A stretch of DNA of 64,000 nt from Agelas oroides (lineage: Eukaryota; Porifera; Demospongiae; Agelasida; Agelasidae): NCBI GenBank assembly GCA_949130485.1, contig OX422185.1:5350928-5414927 (forward strand), given 5' to 3'. This document shows, piece after piece, positions 12,228-23,062 of the stretch. The position numbers and the translations under genes are program-made. The stretch's first letter is position 1. Each line of letters opens with the position of its first letter. Below the pieces are notes generated by a model. It did no database searches. It was given only the letters and a program-made list of their open reading frames with translations, and was not told the DNA's origin.

Positions 12228-15125
12228 GTGCCGAGTGTAGTTATTGCTAGCACCTCGAAGACTATGCAGGAGGTTAGAGGTGTGCCTCTTGTTGTTGATG
12301 CTAGCACCTCGAAGACTCAACAAGAAGACACAGGTTTGTCATGCACCAGTGCCACGAACAATCCCAGATCCCAGCAGCATCGAAGACCGAACAGCATTAG
12401 CAAATGTAACCGCAAGAATTGCCTTACATGCCCTATTTTTAAGCCTGACACAATGTTTAGAAGCAGTGTCACCGGAAAAACGTACAAAGTTATAGGCTCA
12501 GGAGACTGGTCTTGCAGCACCTCGAATGTTGTCTATTTAGTTACCTGTCAACGCTGTGGCATACAATATGTAGGAGAGACAAGTCAAGCCTTGAGGAAAA
12601 GAATGAACAACCATAGAGCCAACATTAAAAGCCTGAAGCCTCAATTTTTATACAAGCATTTTACATCTGACGGGCATAGACTCGAAGACATGTTTGTTCA
12701 GCCTATCGAAAGCATTGTAGTAGCTCCAAACGAACAAACTAGTACTTACTCAAAACGTCTAGAAAGAGAAGAGTTCTGGATTAGAGAGCTTAAGACTGTA
12801 TACCCATACGGCCTGAATGACAACATTCGTGGTGTCGGGAACATCTCCAAGCAAAACGACGAGCTTATAGTCTGGAAGTTTTTTAACAAGCATTCTAAAA
12901 CTAGGAAGCGAAAATCAAAACGACCCAGTCGCAAGAATACAAAAAAAAACACTAACCCTCGTGATTGGCTTAAAAACAAACTTGGTGATTACAAATCCAT
13001 GTGTTTTCTACATAAATACATTAGTGCAATTTTTGGGCTTAGAAATACCTCTCTTAGGGATACCAGGACACTCGTTGAGGAACAACTCCATCTCCATACC
13101 TTTCCTACTCATCTCCTTCTGATTTTGAAGGATTTGATCAAATTTAGACTAGGTTCCTCTCAGCCTCAGCCTCAGCCTCCGAAACAGCATACCAAAGAGA
13201 ATAACCGTAAGCATTTCTTGAAAGTAAAATTCCATAACAAAGGCATCGAAATGATCAACTTAAGCGGGATACTCCGTTCCAGGCAAGTTAAGGACACAAT
13301 CCCAGTGTTTTTTGAGCATAACGAACCCCCAACGGTTTCTTACAAATATACCAAGACTATAGGACCCTCAGTCTTCAACTTTAAAAAAGTTACAGAGAGC
13401 ATTAACCTATCCAGCAACGACTGCACAACCTGCAAATGCAGTTCATCTGCCTTTCTTTACCAGCCTTTAGGCCATGTGGTCACCGGTGACCTCAGCATCA
13501 TAACCAATAGGAAACTTAGACACCTCATTAAAAAAGGCCCTAATTTTAGAGAGCAAAATAATATCAACTGGGATCTGTGTCTGAAACTGTGCATGGAGGG
13601 AGTACACGATTATAGAAATACATGGGCTTCTAGAGAGGGAGTAGACCCGTGCACACTCAATGAGTGGGCGGGCACGGTGAAACTCCTTATTGAAAAGAAC
13701 ATCAAACGTCTCGAGTCTCGGGGACATAAAACAAGAAAAAGACAAGTTTTGAAAGACACTAGGTGTAGGACAGCCCTCCGGGAACTCCACAACGAATATG
13801 TCCTGGTACCTGCAGATAAAGCTAGCAATAACATAATCATAGTCTGTAAGAAATACTACACTGAGGTGATTAGAAACGAACTAGCTGGAAAGAGTGGGAA
13901 AGCATCTACATATGTCCACTGTAGGGATTCTGTAGACCAGATTGTACAAAAACATTTAGCATACATGCATAGCACGAAGGTTAAAGTAGCAGAAGACATG
14001 AAGAGATTGCCTGGTTTTTACTGGATGCCTAAACTACACAAAAATCCCTATGGACATCGCTTTATAGCAGCTTCTGCCTCCTGCACAACCAAATCTTTAT
14101 CTAAGCTGCTTACCCACTGTCTCCAGCTGATACTTAAACATTACAAGGAATATTGCAATGGTATAGAAAGAAGAACCGGGGTAAACTGTTTTTGGGTCAT
14201 TAACAACTCCACTGAAGTGACTAACACCCTAGAAAAGTTGAGACACGCAAGAGCATTGGATAGCTTTGATTTCAGTACACTCTATACTAACATCCCCCAT
14301 AGTCAGCTCAAAACACGCATGGAAGAGTTAATTAGAAATGCATACAATACTAGAGATGCCTCCCACATGGCCTTAGGAAAAGATTATGCTTACTGGACTT
14401 CCAGACCTGTAGCTAATACCCGTAAATTAACGGTGAACCAGTTAGTTGAGATGTTCAATTTCTTGATAGATAACATATACATCCAGATAGGATCAGCTGT
14501 CTACCAACAAACAATTGGCATCCCTATGGGTACTGATTGTGCTCCATTAGTTGCGGATCTATTTCTTTTCTCCTATGAATTTGAGTTTATGAAATCCCTA
14601 ATCCGGACTGACCTCTCTGTAGCAGCTAAATTTAGTAATACTTGCAGATATATTGATGACTTGCTTACACTTAACAACCCTGATTTTCAAGCATGCATAG
14701 GCCAAATTTACCCCCCAGAATTAGAGCTTAAGAAAACTACAGAGAGCCATGACAGCTGTTCCTACCTGGATCTTAACATTAATGTCCTGAATGGTAAGTT
14801 TTGCACAGACTTGTATGATAAGAGGGATGCCTTCAACTTTTCAATAGTCAATTTTCCACACATGGATAGCAACATACCCTCAAAACCAGCATACGGAGTA
14901 GTAATTTCACAGTTAGTTCGATATTTGAGGATATGTTGTAATTACCAAGATTTTGTTTACAGATCTAAACTACTCACAACCAGATTACTTAGACAGGGAT
15001 ACGTATACCAAAAACTCTGTAGCACCTACAAGACCTTTGTGCATCGCTACCCCAGGACTTTACAGAAGTACGGGAGGTGCCTGAAAAACATTATTACTGA
15101 ATGCATTGCCATAGCTACTGTTTAA
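12228..15125 (+). CDS. Penelope-like element polyprotein: Zn finger, GIY-YIG endonuclease, reverse transcriptase
   Basis: An open frame of 965 codons with no stop or frameshift. The first codon is GTG; the first ATG is codon 13 (12264), so the true start is either there or lost by 5' truncation. Two DASTSKT-like repeats precede a CxxxxCxxC finger (C60, C65, C68). The GIY-YIG nuclease follows (about 100-200): VVYLVTCQRCGIQYVGETSQ, the arginine of LRKRMNNH, the glutamate of REEFWIRE and PYGLND. The middle is a basic linker. The RT starts at about 530 with VLVPADKAS, then MPKLHKNP, FDFSTLYTNIP (Asp681), GIPMGTDCAPLVADLF, the catalytic YIDD (808-811) and SYLDLNINV. Nicking of target DNA followed by primed reverse transcription is the expected mechanism for this family. 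The intact frame suggests recent activity. Confidence 0.92.
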   Translation: MPSVVIASTSKTMQEVRGVPLVVDASTSKTQQEDTGLSCTSATNNPRSQQHRRPNSISKCNRKNCLTCPIFKPDTMFRSSVTGKTYKVIGSGDWSCSTSNVVYLVTCQRCGIQYVGETSQALRKRMNNHRANIKSLKPQFLYKHFTSDGHRLEDMFVQPIESIVVAPNEQTSTYSKRLEREEFWIRELKTVYPYGLNDNIRGVGNISKQNDELIVWKFFNKHSKTRKRKSKRPSRKNTKKNTNPRDWLKNKLGDYKSMCFLHKYISAIFGLRNTSLRDTRTLVEEQLHLHTFPTHLLLILKDLIKFRLGSSQPQPQPPKQHTKENNRKHFLKVKFHNKGIEMINLSGILRSRQVKDTIPVFFEHNEPPTVSYKYTKTIGPSVFNFKKVTESINLSSNDCTTCKCSSSAFLYQPLGHVVTGDLSIITNRKLRHLIKKGPNFREQNNINWDLCLKLCMEGVHDYRNTWASREGVDPCTLNEWAGTVKLLIEKNIKRLESRGHKTRKRQVLKDTRCRTALRELHNEYVLVPADKASNNIIIVCKKYYTEVIRNELAGKSGKASTYVHCRDSVDQIVQKHLAYMHSTKVKVAEDMKRLPGFYWMPKLHKNPYGHRFIAASASCTTKSLSKLLTHCLQLILKHYKEYCNGIERRTGVNCFWVINNSTEVTNTLEKLRHARALDSFDFSTLYTNIPHSQLKTRMEELIRNAYNTRDASHMALGKDYAYWTSRPVANTRKLTVNQLVEMFNFLIDNIYIQIGSAVYQQTIGIPMGTDCAPLVADLFLFSYEFEFMKSLIRTDLSVAAKFSNTCRYIDDLLTLNNPDFQACIGQIYPPELELKKTTESHDSCSYLDLNINVLNGKFCTDLYDKRDAFNFSIVNFPHMDSNIPSKPAYGVVISQLVRYLRICCNYQDFVYRSKLLTTRLLRQGYVYQKLCSTYKTFVHRYPRTLQKYGRCLKNIITECIAIATV

Positions 15126-15323
15126 CGCAGCCTGAACATGCAGTTTACTTGGCTTGGCACATTTATGCACACACAGCCTTTAAACACGCACTGTTTGCCT
15201 TACACTGTTTGCCTTGTGCCTTATTAACAATACTTCCGGTACCTCCAGTGCCTCTGTATGCGCGCGCGCGCGCACGAATCACCTGACTGCATTCTGTGCA
15301 TGAGATAGCAGTCCCCATCTCCC

Positions 15324-15388
15324 GGTCACCCCAGCGCAGCTGATGAGGCCTGGTATTGGCCGAAACGCGTCCTGCGCAGCGGGTGACT
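15324..15388 (+). ncRNA. Type I hammerhead ribozyme with minimal helix III
   Basis: All core positions are present: CTGATGA (15340-15346), CGAAAC (15361-15366), GCGTC (15367-15371) with cleavage expected after C15371. Helix I: 15334-15339 pairs perfectly with 15372-15377, and after a small internal loop 15326-15331 pairs with 15381-15386. Helix II: four pairs (15347-15350 with 15358-15361) closing a 7-base loop. Helix III has only two pairs with a GC loop, but its ACGCGT is self-complementary, so dimeric folding is possible. Hammerheads of this minimal form are known from Penelope-like elements, and it lies about 200 bases after the stop codon. Confidence 0.85.
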
Positions 15389-15440
15389 TTGCATAACATC
15401 TAAGCCTGTTTTATAAGGGAGATGTGGTTCGTTGATTGTT

Positions 15441-15497
15441 CATGCAGCCAACTGATAACATGCAGCCAACTGATAACATGCAGCCAAAACTGACAAC
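15441..15497. repeat. 18-bp tandem repeat at the retroelement 3' end
   Basis: Two exact units of CATGCAGCCAACTGATAA and a third diverged unit. Confidence 0.85.
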
Positions 15498-15539
15498 ACC
15501 TGCATGCTAAAAAATAATTAGGCCTAACAGTATAGACCC

Positions 15540-16300
15540 AGAGTAACTAGGACTCTAAAAATTCACTTTTCAAAACTGGAAAAATGTTGGTCTGGCTTTG
15601 CGACTTGATATCTATTCTGTGGTCTTACTTTATATACCCAGTCTCGTTCCTAACACTTATGGGTTTTGTGTGACGTCTGTGGTGAAATATTGATTACAAG
15701 TTCAGAGATATTCATTGAGAGTTTGAGTTATTCATGAGCTATGAATCTAGTTATACATGGCTGCACCCAGTGTTTGGTGCCCTGATAGTCTCTGAACCAG
15801 ACTCTCGTCAGTGTGAGAAGGTCTGGTGTTCTGAGTGTGGGGGTGCGCAGATTATGCCAGCATTAAAATGAGCATAATATGCATGCAAAAGCATCAAGCA
15901 TAATGGGAGCAAAATAGGCAAATTCTCTGAGGAAATGACATCATTAACTAATGGAAACTTGGTGGTAATTCTACGATGGCAACAACTAATGAGAGTCAAG
16001 CGACTGGCAGCATCTCACAGGTCACCGTTTCTTCTCCGACGTCCTTACTAAGCAAACGTCGGAAGCGGAAGGGGAAAATGCACCGCCAGTTATGGACTCT
16101 TGATACACATAGTTTGAGCAAATAATAGTAGGGGGCATTTGTAGAGCATAATAGGTAGATTTTTGAGCACAATCAGCCTACCCCTATCTGAGTGACATTT
16201 CTTGTCACATGGGATGGGGCCTACTGCATAAGAATTTCATAATTGCATTGACTGTTGTACAGTATGGCTAACAAAAGCTCAAAAAGACCATGCATACCGC
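15540..16300. repeat. Third partial copy of the A/B repeat block
   Basis: From AGAGTAACTAGGACTC onward it follows 10465-10800 (CACTTATGGGTTTTGTGTGA, then ATTCATGAGCTATGAATCTA). An unrelated stretch is inserted at about 15835-16185. It is the right half of the repeat interrupted by the Penelope-like element. No gene. Confidence 0.7.
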
Positions 16301-17320
16301 AAGCAGGAGCTTATCAATAGAATAGCCCTTTTCATGGCTTTTGAGAGGCACATACAAGCATGTGTGCTGTATTTTGTTTACTGCTCACTTTGCACATGCA
16401 TGCGTTAACTGCAATGTTTTGGTCCACATACCACAGCGTGTATCTCAGACCCTGTCCTGTGTACACGCTTAGTTTTTGCATATTTTATAGCCTGATTCCT
16501 GTGCTTTCAAATGGTACCTGTTTCATGCAGCTCAGGGGGGGGCGAAACGAAACGTGCCAAGCTAAAACGCACCCCCCTCGCACGAGGTATGATCGAACCG
16601 TCCATAAACAAAGGCTTCCCTACACGAAGCAGTAAGAGTCTGAAGCTTGAAACGTTGGATATCGATAGTGGAGTGACTGGTCTAAAAAACCGCTGGCAAG
16701 GTAGGCGCATGCAGCTTCTTGTTTGTTGGCAAGAAACTTTGGAAACTCACCAGAAGACAAGGTACCGCTAATTAAACATTGGAATGCGCCTTTGTTTGAA
16801 CTTCCTGTTTTTTCAATAATTCCGGTATACTTGTCACTGGCGGAACGACTGTGTGGGTCTATCCTGATTGCCATTTTGAGATATTCATGAGCAATGAATC
16901 TAGCTATACATAGCTGCTTGGGTTGGCTTCTACACCTTCTTGGGCTAGGAACCGTAGCAGCCGCAGCCACAGCTGCTACACTTTTTAGCCCTTAAGGCCA
17001 CTATTTGTTGCATATTAGTTTGACTATAGTACTAATACATAAATAACTTCCGAGAGGCGGACGCTTCTTGATTCCGGACAGCGGACAAGATTGGACTCCC
17101 AACGTGACTTTTCCATACAAAGTTGCCTCTAAATAACGGACACCCAGGAAACCGCACCTATAAAATTTTAGCACACCCACACATTTTGAGGACTTTCAGG
17201 AATTTCGATTATAGATAAACACGCACGCATGTAGACAGCTAAACATACATATTAAGCTTTCACACACAGTTAATAATGCATTGTTGTCAAGGATTTAGTC
17301 TAGATGTAGGGCCTATACAA
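16300..17320. other. Intergenic, nothing firm
   Basis: Short ORFs on both strands at 16511-16970 overlap each other and lack protein-like motifs. The ATTCATGAGCAATGAATCTA string near 16884 is another small piece of the A/B repeat. No gene can be supported. Confidence 0.45.
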
Positions 17321-17329
17321 GTCCAGATG

Positions 17330-17650
17330 CTGGAGTCCACCAATTCCTTCATTTTATCTATGTAAGGTTTAGGTCCATAAAGATGATATTATGTATGGGA
17401 TTTCAAGTCCATATCCACCTCCTCTGTTAACTTTCTCTCCAACTACTTTAGCAAATGCCTTGTGTCTCTTTTCAAAAACAGTGAAACACTTGGGGCTAAG
17501 TTGAAAGGAACATGACCAACCACTTGATCTTCTCTGAATACAGCTACAGCATTTCTGTCAGAAACGTTGGTTCGCGCGTTTCAGGATCAGCATTTCATCT
17601 CGAACTGGTGTCCATAGTTCCATGTATGCATGATAGCCTCTTATATACGA
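17330..17650 (-). pseudogene. HIRAN-like domain relic, best preserved copy
   Basis: On the minus strand an upstream frame reads RGYHAYMELWTPVRDEMLIL. After a one-base frame change comes SDRNAVAVFREDQVVGHVPF and then AFAKVVGEKVNRGGGYGLEI. The DxNAVAV...VGHVP signature is what HIRAN and HIRAN-like domains (DNA-end or stalled-fork binding) show; the family call is by resemblance. There is at least one frameshift and no start, so it is treated as a broken copy. Confidence 0.5.
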
Positions 17651-17659
17651 ATTAATACG

Positions 17660-18600
17660 TAAAACTTCAAGATTTTTAGCTACAACTTGCTCAGGCGCGT
17701 TAAGGACTGGGTCCAGCTGTTTTGCGCGCGCTGCCTAAATTACCCTTGGGGCGGGCGTTATCGGAAAGCGGTTGTATCTATGTAAACAATGCGGAACCTT
17801 GGAATGCAATTAAGTACCTTCGCTATCACAATACCGATGGACCGTTTTAGGCTTGTACTCTTCCTAACAGTCTTGTCCTTACACTAAAAGTCGTTCTACA
17901 AAGCGCTTCCAGCAATTTTCAAAGCGTCTGTAGTGGAGTCACGTGCACCATGTAGGGTAGCACATGCCAGCTACTCTTGAATAAGCCGCATAATGGCCGC
18001 TTGGCAGCTCTTTTTCCGGAAGTAACTCATGCGGAATTCTTCAGAAGCGAACTGGAGTGTACTATTGGGTTTGATGGAGCAGAAATCTAATTGTCTTTGA
18101 TTTCACCGTGGGAAAAGTTCGTAGCTTACCGCTAAAGGTACGAAGTGGAACTTTAAATGCCCAGTGGGCGTGGCATATTGGCAGTTCCAGCGCTTTGGAA
18201 AGCGACATTGACTACTCCCACGGATAAAAAGTTGGGCCAGTTGAAATAGAACGTATTGGTACAAAAAGAATTTTGCTCGCGCGAATTCCGCATATCACAT
18301 TTATTGCACTGATATACCTCAAGGGAGGGGCTTGGTACAGCTAAGCTGTTTGTGGGCGTGGCCTAAAATTATGTCACAGTAAACAGTAAGGGTGTGGCTA
18401 CATGTAACAACACTAAACAATTACTTTAAGCTTCCTCATTTGTCATAAAATTGATTCAAATTTTGCCATAATACTGCCTCAGAAGCACTGGACCCAGTCC
18501 TTAATGCCTCTGAGTGGCTAGCCATGATTCAGCTTTATGTTTAGTCCGCAATCAGCACAATCATGCATTTTATTGATTATCTACCCATATATTGTCATTA
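17660..18600. other. Intergenic, nothing recognised
   Basis: No ORF above background and no clear repeat structure. A GGACTGGGTCCAGC string (17705) and its partial complement near 18490 (CTGGACCCAGTCC) form widely spaced inverted repeats, so 17.69-18.52 kb might be one large foldback element. Confidence 0.3.
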
Positions 18601-18625
18601 AAACATTATTTGAGGATTATACATT

Positions 18626-18712
18626 TGAACCTCCGAGATAGGGGCAACCTCCGAACAAAGGACAAAAGACCCGTTCCCAAAGTGTCCTTTGTTCGGAGGT
18701 TCGACTGTACAC
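18626..18712. mobile_element. Small foldback repeat
   Basis: ACCTCCGAACAAAGGAC (18647-18663) pairs exactly with GTCCTTTGTTCGGAGGT (18684-18700) around a 20-base loop. It is followed closely by a CA tract. Confidence 0.6.
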
Positions 18713-18763
18713 ACACAAGTGGCGATGGTCTCTGGATATGAGACAGTGGACACAAACGCGCAC

Positions 18764-18818
18764 ACATACACACACACACACGCATGCAAGCACGGACGAA
18801 CGCACGCACGAACGCGCG

Positions 18819-18909
<91 letters not shown>

Positions 18910-18910
18910 T
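18764..18910. repeat. (CA)n microsatellite
   Basis: Long uninterrupted CA tract (about 18820-18905) after interrupted CG-rich units. Confidence 0.95.
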
Positions 18911-19001
18911 CACTCACTCACACACACCTGTCACAATCTTCCTACCTCCTGTTATGGCTTTCATGGAGGTAGGAACTCATGATTGGTACCTGAAGGTAGG
19001 T

Positions 19002-19079
19002 AGGGAGGGAGGGAGGGAGGGAGGGAGGGATGGGAGGGAGGGAGGGAGGGAGGGAGGGAGGGAGGGAGGGAGGGAGGGA
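19002..19079. repeat. (GGGA)n microsatellite
   Basis: About 19 tetranucleotide units with one GGGATGGG interruption. Confidence 0.95.
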
Positions 19080-20518
19080 CAAGGAAGTAGGGTGCTTCCG
19101 CAAAATAGCTGGCATGTCCATCGTTACTGTGGGCAGTCCACGTTTGCAGTAGACACTTTAACAGTAGACAGCTGAGTGGCTTAAATCTACTCATGAATTT
19201 ACTATAGTATGCAAACAACAACAGACTTCCTTAATTCTTAAGGTGGCGGGTAAGCTACCACACAAGCGCAATAATTGTTTCCGGTTTACGCCCACCATTG
19301 TACAGCTGGTTTTTCTTTTTGAATGAAGCAAATCACTGTAGCAGCTGCTTCAGTAGCTTAATATCGAAGAGCTACCTAGCCGTACAGCCGTACTACAAGC
19401 GACAAAAGCATGAAGGAAACCCTGAGAAGTTTCTACGTCGTCGATCGCCGTACATCAATGGCCACACCCACCGAGAAGGCCAGGGGTACATTTTTTCGGG
19501 ACGCTTCGTGAATCAGGTAAATGACTTTAGCAACTCTCTTTACTATAAACAGCTTCTCCAGTGGTTAGTCGAGGGGGTAACGTAAAGTATTCGTGACTAA
19601 CAAATGCTCGGGAGAGTTCGTACCGCGAAACGCTACAAAAAGTGACTTTCCAATAACAGTTTCAACTCGCCATCGTTAAGCTTTACAGCTTATGACCAAA
19701 ACTCTACGTAGCCCCCTCTTGCGACTGTTGAACTTTCTACTCGCCAAGAATGGAGTATGTGGCTCTCGTACCGCGCGAGTGAAACGTCCTGAAAAATTGT
19801 AAAACTCAACCACTGCTCTCCGCGCTGTTTTCTGTAGCATGGTATCAAGATTTGTTACAGAGATAGTACTTGCCATACAGTACTTGAATATCAAGTTTGG
19901 CTGTAATTGATTGCACAACTAGTAAGATGAGACATTTTATATATAGCAGATAATTTATTGTGAAATTATTTACCCGCCCCCTTAATTAATTCTGGATTGA
20001 TTAAATCTGCATACTATCAGCCAATTCAGAAATTGTCTGCAGAACAATGGGTGGGTCACTCCAATATGCCTGGCTCAGCTATTCGTTATATTTCCTGGCT
20101 CTGGTACCAGACACCAGATGAGGCTGGCTGCACGAGACTAACGCACCCACGTGTTAGTTTCGCGTGGCCAGACCGTCCTACCCTAGTCTATCAAGCTACA
20201 CCATCTCTCACCCTCCAGAAAAGCTACACCATCTCTCACCCTCCAGAAAAGTGAGAGACCAGAAAGGTGAGAGATGGTCTAGCAGATGTTATTAGTATTC
20301 ATAGTTCACAGCTTGTTTAATCTGCAGCCCTAAAACTGCACTAGTATTGGTCTTACATACTGAAGCCAAGGTGTTGCTACTGTCTCAAAATGGAACAGTC
20401 GGATCTGATTGGTCAGCATCTCATGCATACTAATAACATCTGCTAGACCCTCTCTCACTTTTCTGGGTGATAGACTAGTCCTACCCGTACTCGGAAGGTC
20501 TGGCCACGCGAGAGTACC

Positions 20519-20627
20519 AAGTCTCGCAAGCCAGACCCAAACAACCCCAGCGCGGATCGCTCTCAGTATCACGCACGATACTGAAAGCGATCTGCGCTGG
20601 GATTGTTGGGTCTGGTTTGCGAGACTA
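20519..20627. mobile_element. 109-bp foldback element with 9-bp TSD
   Basis: Arms of about 50 bp (AAGTCTCGCAAGCCAGACCC ... GGGTCTGGTTTGCGAGACTA). Flanks GAGAGTACC (20510-20518) and GAGACTACC (20628-20636) differ at one base. It lies in a 500-bp cluster (20100-20640) of overlapping pieces of similar elements, including a tandem pair AGCTACACCATCTCTCACCC at about 20190 and 20222. Confidence 0.7.
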
Positions 20628-20656
20628 GAGACTACCCACGTATATCAGATACATAC

Positions 20657-20982
20657 CTTGGTGGTCTCTGCATGGTCTGTCTGTAACCCTCATCCTTCTC
20701 CGTGCAGTGATACTTGAACAGCTCCTTGTCGCAAGCTAGCTTCAGCGCTATCTCCTGCACGCTTTCAAAGGGAATATCGACTACACTGAAACAGTTCTGA
20801 ACCAGATCAGGATTCAGAATTTTCAGATCTGAAAACTGACTAATTAGGTCTAATGCGCGCGTAGGGCTCGCAACGTCAGTAGTGGCTAGGTATAAGGACG
20901 CTATCCTATCACCGCCTATACTAATAGTTCTTTTCTTTTTGGAGTTGAGTGATAATGCTTGAGCTTCCAGATAATCCAAGCA
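20657..20982 (-). CDS. Putative internal exon, product unknown
   Basis: The minus strand is open from an AG acceptor (20984-20983) to a good donor AAG|GTATGT (20656-20655), about 108 codons. It reads KKKRTISIGGDRIASLYLA, later ALDLISQFSDLKILNPDLVQ and ending TMQRPPR. Composition is protein-like and unlike the surrounding repeats. A 713-bp transposon copy begins only about 30 bases upstream of the acceptor, within the presumed intron. No family recognised and no partner exon found, so it may be a relic or part of an unseen gene. Confidence 0.3.
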
Positions 20983-21013
20983 CTTTAGTTATCACTCATT
21001 CTATAGCTCCAAG

Positions 21014-21726
21014 TAGTGATGTCAGAGTTTCCAAAAGTATGTAAATATTGTTCTACACGGGCCATTTCTCCACAATATCTTAATGTATTCACATCAAATT
21101 TGATATAGAGGTTCCTTAGAGGCTTGGGTATATTTCCTTGCACAGCTTTGTTAAAAATATCTGCCTCGATCAAAACTACACACAATTTTTTGTCACATCT
21201 CGCTACTTTTCTGCAAATTGTTGAAGTATTAAGACATTTTGTGATGCTGCTCACAGTTACTTCAATATTCAACAAAGCACAACCAGTTCTGTATACTAGA
21301 GTAGTTGTCCAATGGGATGGTACAGGTTTTTGATTGGAAAATTGCTCCAACTTCCCCGGAAATGCAACTATTTATGGCCACAAAATGCCGTTTTTTAAGC
21401 ATTTATCAAGCCTAGTGCAAGGATTATACTAGATATCTAAAATCCACAACCTTCATTGGACTGAATAGGTACAGACTATCCTTCACAGCGAGTTTCGTTG
21501 TGATCGGGCTTACAGCGGCTTCCGGAAAAGTAGTGACCGGAATATTGCGCTAAAATGACGTAGAAAAAATTTAGCAAACCAGTTACATTTCGAAGACCGT
21601 ACCGCTTGCTGTATTCACCCAATCTCATTGATATGGGTACCGTTGGAATCGCCATTTTATGCTCTTTTCAAAAATAAAGGTTGTTGTTGTGATAAACAAA
21701 TTTTGATTTTCACCCCGACATCGCTA
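21014..21726. mobile_element. 713-bp DNA transposon-like element, copy 1
   Basis: The ends TAGTGATGTCAGAG and the complement of TAGCGATGTCGGGG form imperfect terminal inverted repeats. CTCCAAG flanks it on both sides (21007-21013; 21727-21733). Same length as and nearly identical to 32034-32746. The minus strand carries a 100-odd codon frame (TTLVYRTGCALLNIEVTVSS...) preserved in both copies, but it runs over the element end and matches nothing I know, so it is probably non-autonomous. Confidence 0.85.
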
Positions 21727-21733
21727 CTCCAAG

Positions 21734-23046
21734 TGCAGAGTTCTTTATTAGCTCAACAGGTCATTGGTGTAGAGGATGTAGCTAGCTAGTTAGGGGAGGA
21801 TAGGACAGCTGAGAGGACAGCATGCACTTTGTTTCACTCCTGATTATGCTGATTGGTGCTGATAGTACGAGATGGTTTATCATTCTACAGGGACAGACGA
21901 GGTTGCATGGTTATGCATACCAGTGTGATGAAGTTTGTGCACACTTTAACACTTTAATATCACTAGCAAGCCACACTGTATCAAAGGCTTTAGCAATGCA
22001 ACACGCACTTTTACACTTCCACTGATAATTTAAAGTGGTATATAAAAAAATAAAACAATATTGAAAGTCACCACTGTCCATGCAGGACACGTTGTTGGCC
22101 AGTACTTATACAAACATAGAGGTGAGGATAAACTGTGTACTGGCACAAAGCTGTAGCCTGAGCAGAGCTTCCTTGCAGAGAGTGTATCCTGGCTATAACC
22201 TGATTGGATTGGAAACTGAGCTCTAAAGAGTGATCCAGTGATGTTAGGTCATGCCTGTCTCTAGAGACTGGAATGTTGTTTGATGGAGAGACTGTAATAC
22301 ACACCGTATTTCCAAACAACAAAGTTGAGGAAATGCATATTATGTTCCTGAGATGGATGAAGAGCAGCGTAGCTAGCTACTGGCTGACGTCTTTGTTGTA
22401 GCTATGTAAAATCGTTGGTCCCTTCTGGCAAGTTTTGCAGTAGATGTCATCAAGCCACTATTGGGCTAGATAGCTAATTATTAAACTTATGTATCATGTT
22501 AAGCTAATTCAAAGAATGTGTAATAATATACAGTAGGGGGTTCATGAATTCTACTAAAGTGTCAGCTCTTCTTTCAAGCAGTATGAATTTGAGCTGCATG
22601 GGATAGTCACACAACTAGCTAGTAAACAAAATACTTCACCAAAACTCCAATTGTTGTTTATGAAGTTGCTAAAATTAGTGACGTGTCATGGGTGAGAATT
22701 TCTCTTGCGGTGTCATCAATCACAACAAGTGTTACCGCACTATTTAATTAGCTTGCATGCTGGTGTAATACAGTACTGGTATGAATTGCATATAATGTTC
22801 CTGTACACAATTATACAGTATTGTGTTTCATGAGTCCACTTGAATGTTTTGGAGTGAGATATACATATAGTGCAGTTTGTTTTTTATTATTGATAGTGGT
22901 TAGAAATCTAGTTTTTGCACATGCAGTTTGTGACAGATCAACTGGCAAGAGAGGATCCACAGGTTTGTGATAGCTTGTAGGGTACTTTAATGTGTACATT
23001 ATATATCATTATAGCTACAATTATGCATATTTTATATTCCACATGC
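21734..23046. other. Intergenic / 5' region of the secreted-protein gene
   Basis: No coding exon recognised. It probably contains the 5' UTR exon and intron of the gene starting at 23063, since an AG acceptor (CCACATGCAG) lies at 23047-23048, just before that ORF. Confidence 0.4.
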
Positions 23047-23062
23047 AGTGAAGGCAGGGACA

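Larger units (their letters stand above)
12224..15526 (+). mobile_element. Penelope-like retroelement, permuted (Naiad-type) GIY-YIG + RT
   Basis: One long ORF with an N-terminal zinc finger and GIY-YIG nuclease followed by reverse transcriptase, then a 3' region with a hammerhead ribozyme and three tandem units of an 18-bp repeat (from 15441). The 13-mer ACAGTATAGACCC stands just outside both ends (12211-12223; 15527-15539). The undisrupted form continues into AGAGTAACT at 10453-10475, supporting insertion with target duplication. The right boundary may be about 30 bp further left, because CCTGCATGCTAAAA also resembles host repeat. The nuclease-first order is that of the Naiad/Chlamys branch, not canonical Penelope. 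A 5' ribozyme or pLTR is not seen, so this copy may be slightly 5'-truncated. Confidence 0.9.

Noticed and set aside
991-19079. CRISPR-like regularity of short repeats
   Set aside because: The regular tracts are microsatellites and a minisatellite without unique spacers, in a eukaryotic sequence.
21014-21350. Conserved minus-strand ORF in both copies of the 713-bp element
   Set aside because: Conservation equals that of the whole element and the frame runs past the element end into unrelated flanks.
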